From Bdellovibrionaceae bacterium UBA6502 (GTDB lineage: Bacteria; Bdellovibrionota; Bdellovibrionia; Bdellovibrionales; UBA840), in assembly GCA_002436415.1 (NCBI GenBank), contig DJMA01000003.1, positions 124,001-188,000 on the forward strand: 64,000 nt of DNA, read 5' to 3'. Of the stretch, positions 63,979 to 64,000 are shown one piece after another. The notes under the pieces are model-generated. The model did no database searches. It worked only from the letters and a program-made list of their open reading frames with translations, and was not told the DNA's origin. The stretch's first letter is position 1; every line of letters begins with the position of its first letter. Both the position numbers and the translations under genes were made by a program.

Positions 63979-64000
63979 GATTTCTCTGATTGTTTTTCTT
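63971..64000 (+). CDS. Start of another secreted protein gene, cut by window end
   Basis: ATG at 63971 follows GGAG with a 7-base spacer and overlaps the previous stop by 8 bases. The first ten residues, MNKISLIVFL, are a typical signal peptide start (Lys then hydrophobic). Only 30 bases are visible. Confidence 0.6.
   Translation, partial: MNKISLIVFL

Overview
The window is an A+T-rich bacterial chromosome segment from a Gram-negative (didermal) organism. It contains LPS heptose epimerase HldD, many proteins with Sec signal peptides, a lipoprotein, outer-membrane barrel candidates, an RND/MMPL pump and a cbb3 oxidase. The fused CcoN-CcoO subunit, the HAD-IG type 5'-nucleotidase, LamG lipoproteins and many unrecognised secreted proteins suggest a Bdellovibrionota relative (Bacteriovorax/Halobacteriovorax-like). 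That placement is inference from gene content; no rRNA gene is present. I found no tRNA, rRNA, CRISPR array, insertion sequence or prophage.

Layout. 1-7 kb: the 3' end of a DUF444 gene, an M23 peptidoglycan hydrolase, a methyltransferase / histidine phosphatase / DUF2141 operon, a HAD 5'-nucleotidase and a PIF1-like helicase. 7-16 kb (minus): a complete cbb3 oxidase operon, read ccoI-ccoS-ccoNO-ccoQ-ccoP-ccoG-DsbD_2/TauE-like-c-type cytochrome. ccoQ (54 aa) and ccoS (56 aa) are short genes read directly from the sequence. 16-19 kb: a PAS histidine kinase facing an NtrC-type sigma-54 activator. The activator has its own -24/-12 promoter, and upstream of it lies a probable C-rich small RNA on the minus strand. 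19.4-27.7 kb: HPPD and RibD, a secreted protein, a membrane methyltransferase-like protein ending in a 7-bp tandem repeat, TrmO, TrmJ-like, HldD and an esterase.

27.9-35.6 kb holds the most striking gene: a 2,574-residue protein with a type IV prepilin-like N terminus and about 135 cysteines, mostly in its C-terminal 60%. Its promoter geometry suggests a leaderless GTG-initiated transcript. 35.6-45.5 kb (minus): a COG2509 flavoprotein, a LamG lipoprotein coupled to a LysM/beta-barrel protein, a divergent SelO-like protein and an OPT transporter. 46-51.3 kb: a LolA-like / outer-membrane protein / RND pump operon coupled to exonuclease III.

51.4-64 kb is a block of unrecognised secreted proteins in two gene sets. 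A minus-strand set (56.4 to 51.4 kb) and a plus-strand operon (from 59.8 kb, running out of the window) flank a 929-residue TPR/winged-helix regulator. The plus operon opens with a secreted protein carrying a HEVVH zinc-protease motif. This block and the giant prepilin-like protein are the best candidates for an undescribed cell-surface or predation-related system; that role is inference only.
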